NCBI GenBank assembly: GCA_018055515.1
Contig: JAGPHL010000146.1
Coordinates: 1 to 6,551 of the forward strand
Origin: Anaerolineae bacterium
GTDB lineage: Bacteria > Chloroflexota > Anaerolineae > B4-G1 > SLSP01
Length of the DNA: 6,551 bases
Direction: 5' to 3'
Numbering within the stretch: position 1 is the first letter of the stretch; each line of letters starts with the position of its first letter. The notes under the pieces were generated by a model. It worked only from the letters and a program-made list of their open reading frames with translations, was not told the DNA's origin and did not search any database. Positions 6,003 through 6,551 of the stretch are shown here, one piece after another. The position numbers were made by a program, and so were the translations under genes.

Positions 6003-6551
6003 TCACCGGCTTCGCAGGGGCCGGGGAAGATGCTCCTGCTGGTTGACGTAGCGCAACAGCCAGAAATCGCCCGTCCAACGCAAGCTGTGGAGCGCCGTGT
6101 TGGGAGTCCAGATGCGCATGGTGGCGGAATCCAGCAGCAGCCGCAACAGCGTGCCGAGGGTGCCGCCGTGCGCCACTACCAGCACGACCTCTTCTGCGGC
6201 AGGCGTCGCGCCGATCACCCGTTCAAGCGCGCCCTGCACCCGTTCGCGGAACGCCGTGTAGGCGGGGTGCGGGGGCGCCGCGGCCATCGTGCGCCACATG
6301 TCCACCGGTGAGGGTGGATCGCTGGCATCCCAGCTCTCGAATTCGCGCAGGTCGTTGTCGCAGGTCACCGGCGCATCCAGATAGCGCGCGACGATCTCGG
6401 CGGTCTGTCGGGCGCGCAACAGCGGGCTGGCGCTGATGCGTGCGGGGGGCTCGTACCTGGCGAGGTATGCGCCCAGGCGATGCGCCTGCGCCACTCCCAA
6501 GGGGCTTAAGGGCGCATCGAGTCCGGCCGCTTCGCCCAGGGTCTGCCAGAG
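6003..6551 (-). CDS. Histidine phosphatase family protein (phosphoglycerate-mutase-like), 5' partial
   Basis: The C-terminal 182 residues of a branch-1 histidine phosphatase are visible; the frame stays open to the right edge, so the start and the N-terminal RHG motif with the phosphorylated His lie outside. The first codons read LWQTLGEAAGLDAPLSPLG, the typical continuation after RHGxT...N. Then come SPLLRARQTAEIV (42-54 of the visible part, phosphate-binding Arg46), DLREFESWD (67-75, likely acid residue Glu70) and VVAHGGTLGTLL (126-136, second catalytic His128). A TTG at 6500 could be mistaken for the start, but it lies inside the conserved SPLGVAQA segment. The family covers phosphoglycerate mutase, alpha-ribazole phosphatase (CobC), broad phosphatases and metal-independent phosphoserine phosphatases. 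Location upstream of the serine operon makes the last attractive, but substrate specificity cannot be read from this part. The DUF2085 gene follows after 25 bp. Confidence 0.9.
   Translation of the reverse strand, partial: LWQTLGEAAGLDAPLSPLGVAQAHRLGAYLARYEPPARISASPLLRARQTAEIVARYLDAPVTCDNDLREFESWDASDPPSPVDMWRTMAAAPPHPAYTAFRERVQGALERVIGATPAAEEVVLVVAHGGTLGTLLRLLLDSATMRIWTPNTALHSLRWTGDFWLLRYVNQQEHLPRPLRSR

Noticed and set aside
6003..6500. Histidine phosphatase as a complete 165-residue protein starting at TTG 6500
   Set aside because: The frame continues to the window edge with conserved residues (DAPLSPLG), so the TTG is internal and the gene is 5' partial.

Overview
The window is a compact, GC-rich bacterial chromosomal segment. 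All six supported protein-coding genes are on the minus strand, so the biology reads from right to left. Nothing resembles a mobile element, CRISPR array, tRNA or rRNA. The protein mix fits a Chloroflexota (Anaerolineae-like) bacterium: a fused membrane/spermidine-synthase-like protein, a short SerA without ACT domain, a class V aminotransferase in place of SerC, a DUF1015 protein and a DUF2085 protein. Some Firmicutes or Thermotogota could carry a similar set. The lineage call is inference from gene families only.

Layout in transcription order. (1) At the right edge is the 3' part of a histidine-phosphatase (phosphoglycerate-mutase-like) gene; its start and RHG motif lie beyond the window. 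(2) A DUF2085 membrane protein follows 25 bp later, probably co-transcribed. (3) A gene-free leader of about 185 bp holds AT-rich promoter-like sequence, an imperfect palindrome and a perfect 8-bp hairpin just upstream of a strong Shine-Dalgarno. (4) A tight three-gene serine cluster follows: class V aminotransferase, serA, DUF1015. The gaps are 30 bp and 8 bp, and the serA stop codon overlaps the DUF1015 ribosome binding site. (5) A good intrinsic terminator closes this operon. (6) A separate gene follows for a polytopic membrane protein with a C-terminal spermidine-synthase-like Rossmann domain; it ends 2 bp from the left edge.

How they work together: SerA oxidises 3-phosphoglycerate to 3-phosphohydroxypyruvate, and the class V aminotransferase probably makes phosphoserine (the SerC step) from it. 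No classical SerB is visible. The histidine phosphatase upstream is a candidate for the missing phosphoserine phosphatase, because metal-independent phosphoserine phosphatases of this superfamily are known. DUF1015 is the uncharacterised third member of the operon. Its tight coupling to serA and its DGHHR motif, which resembles motifs of the ParB/serine-kinase fold, make a role in serine or phosphoserine metabolism the most interesting hypothesis here. The membrane spermidine-synthase-like protein has no obvious link to serine synthesis.
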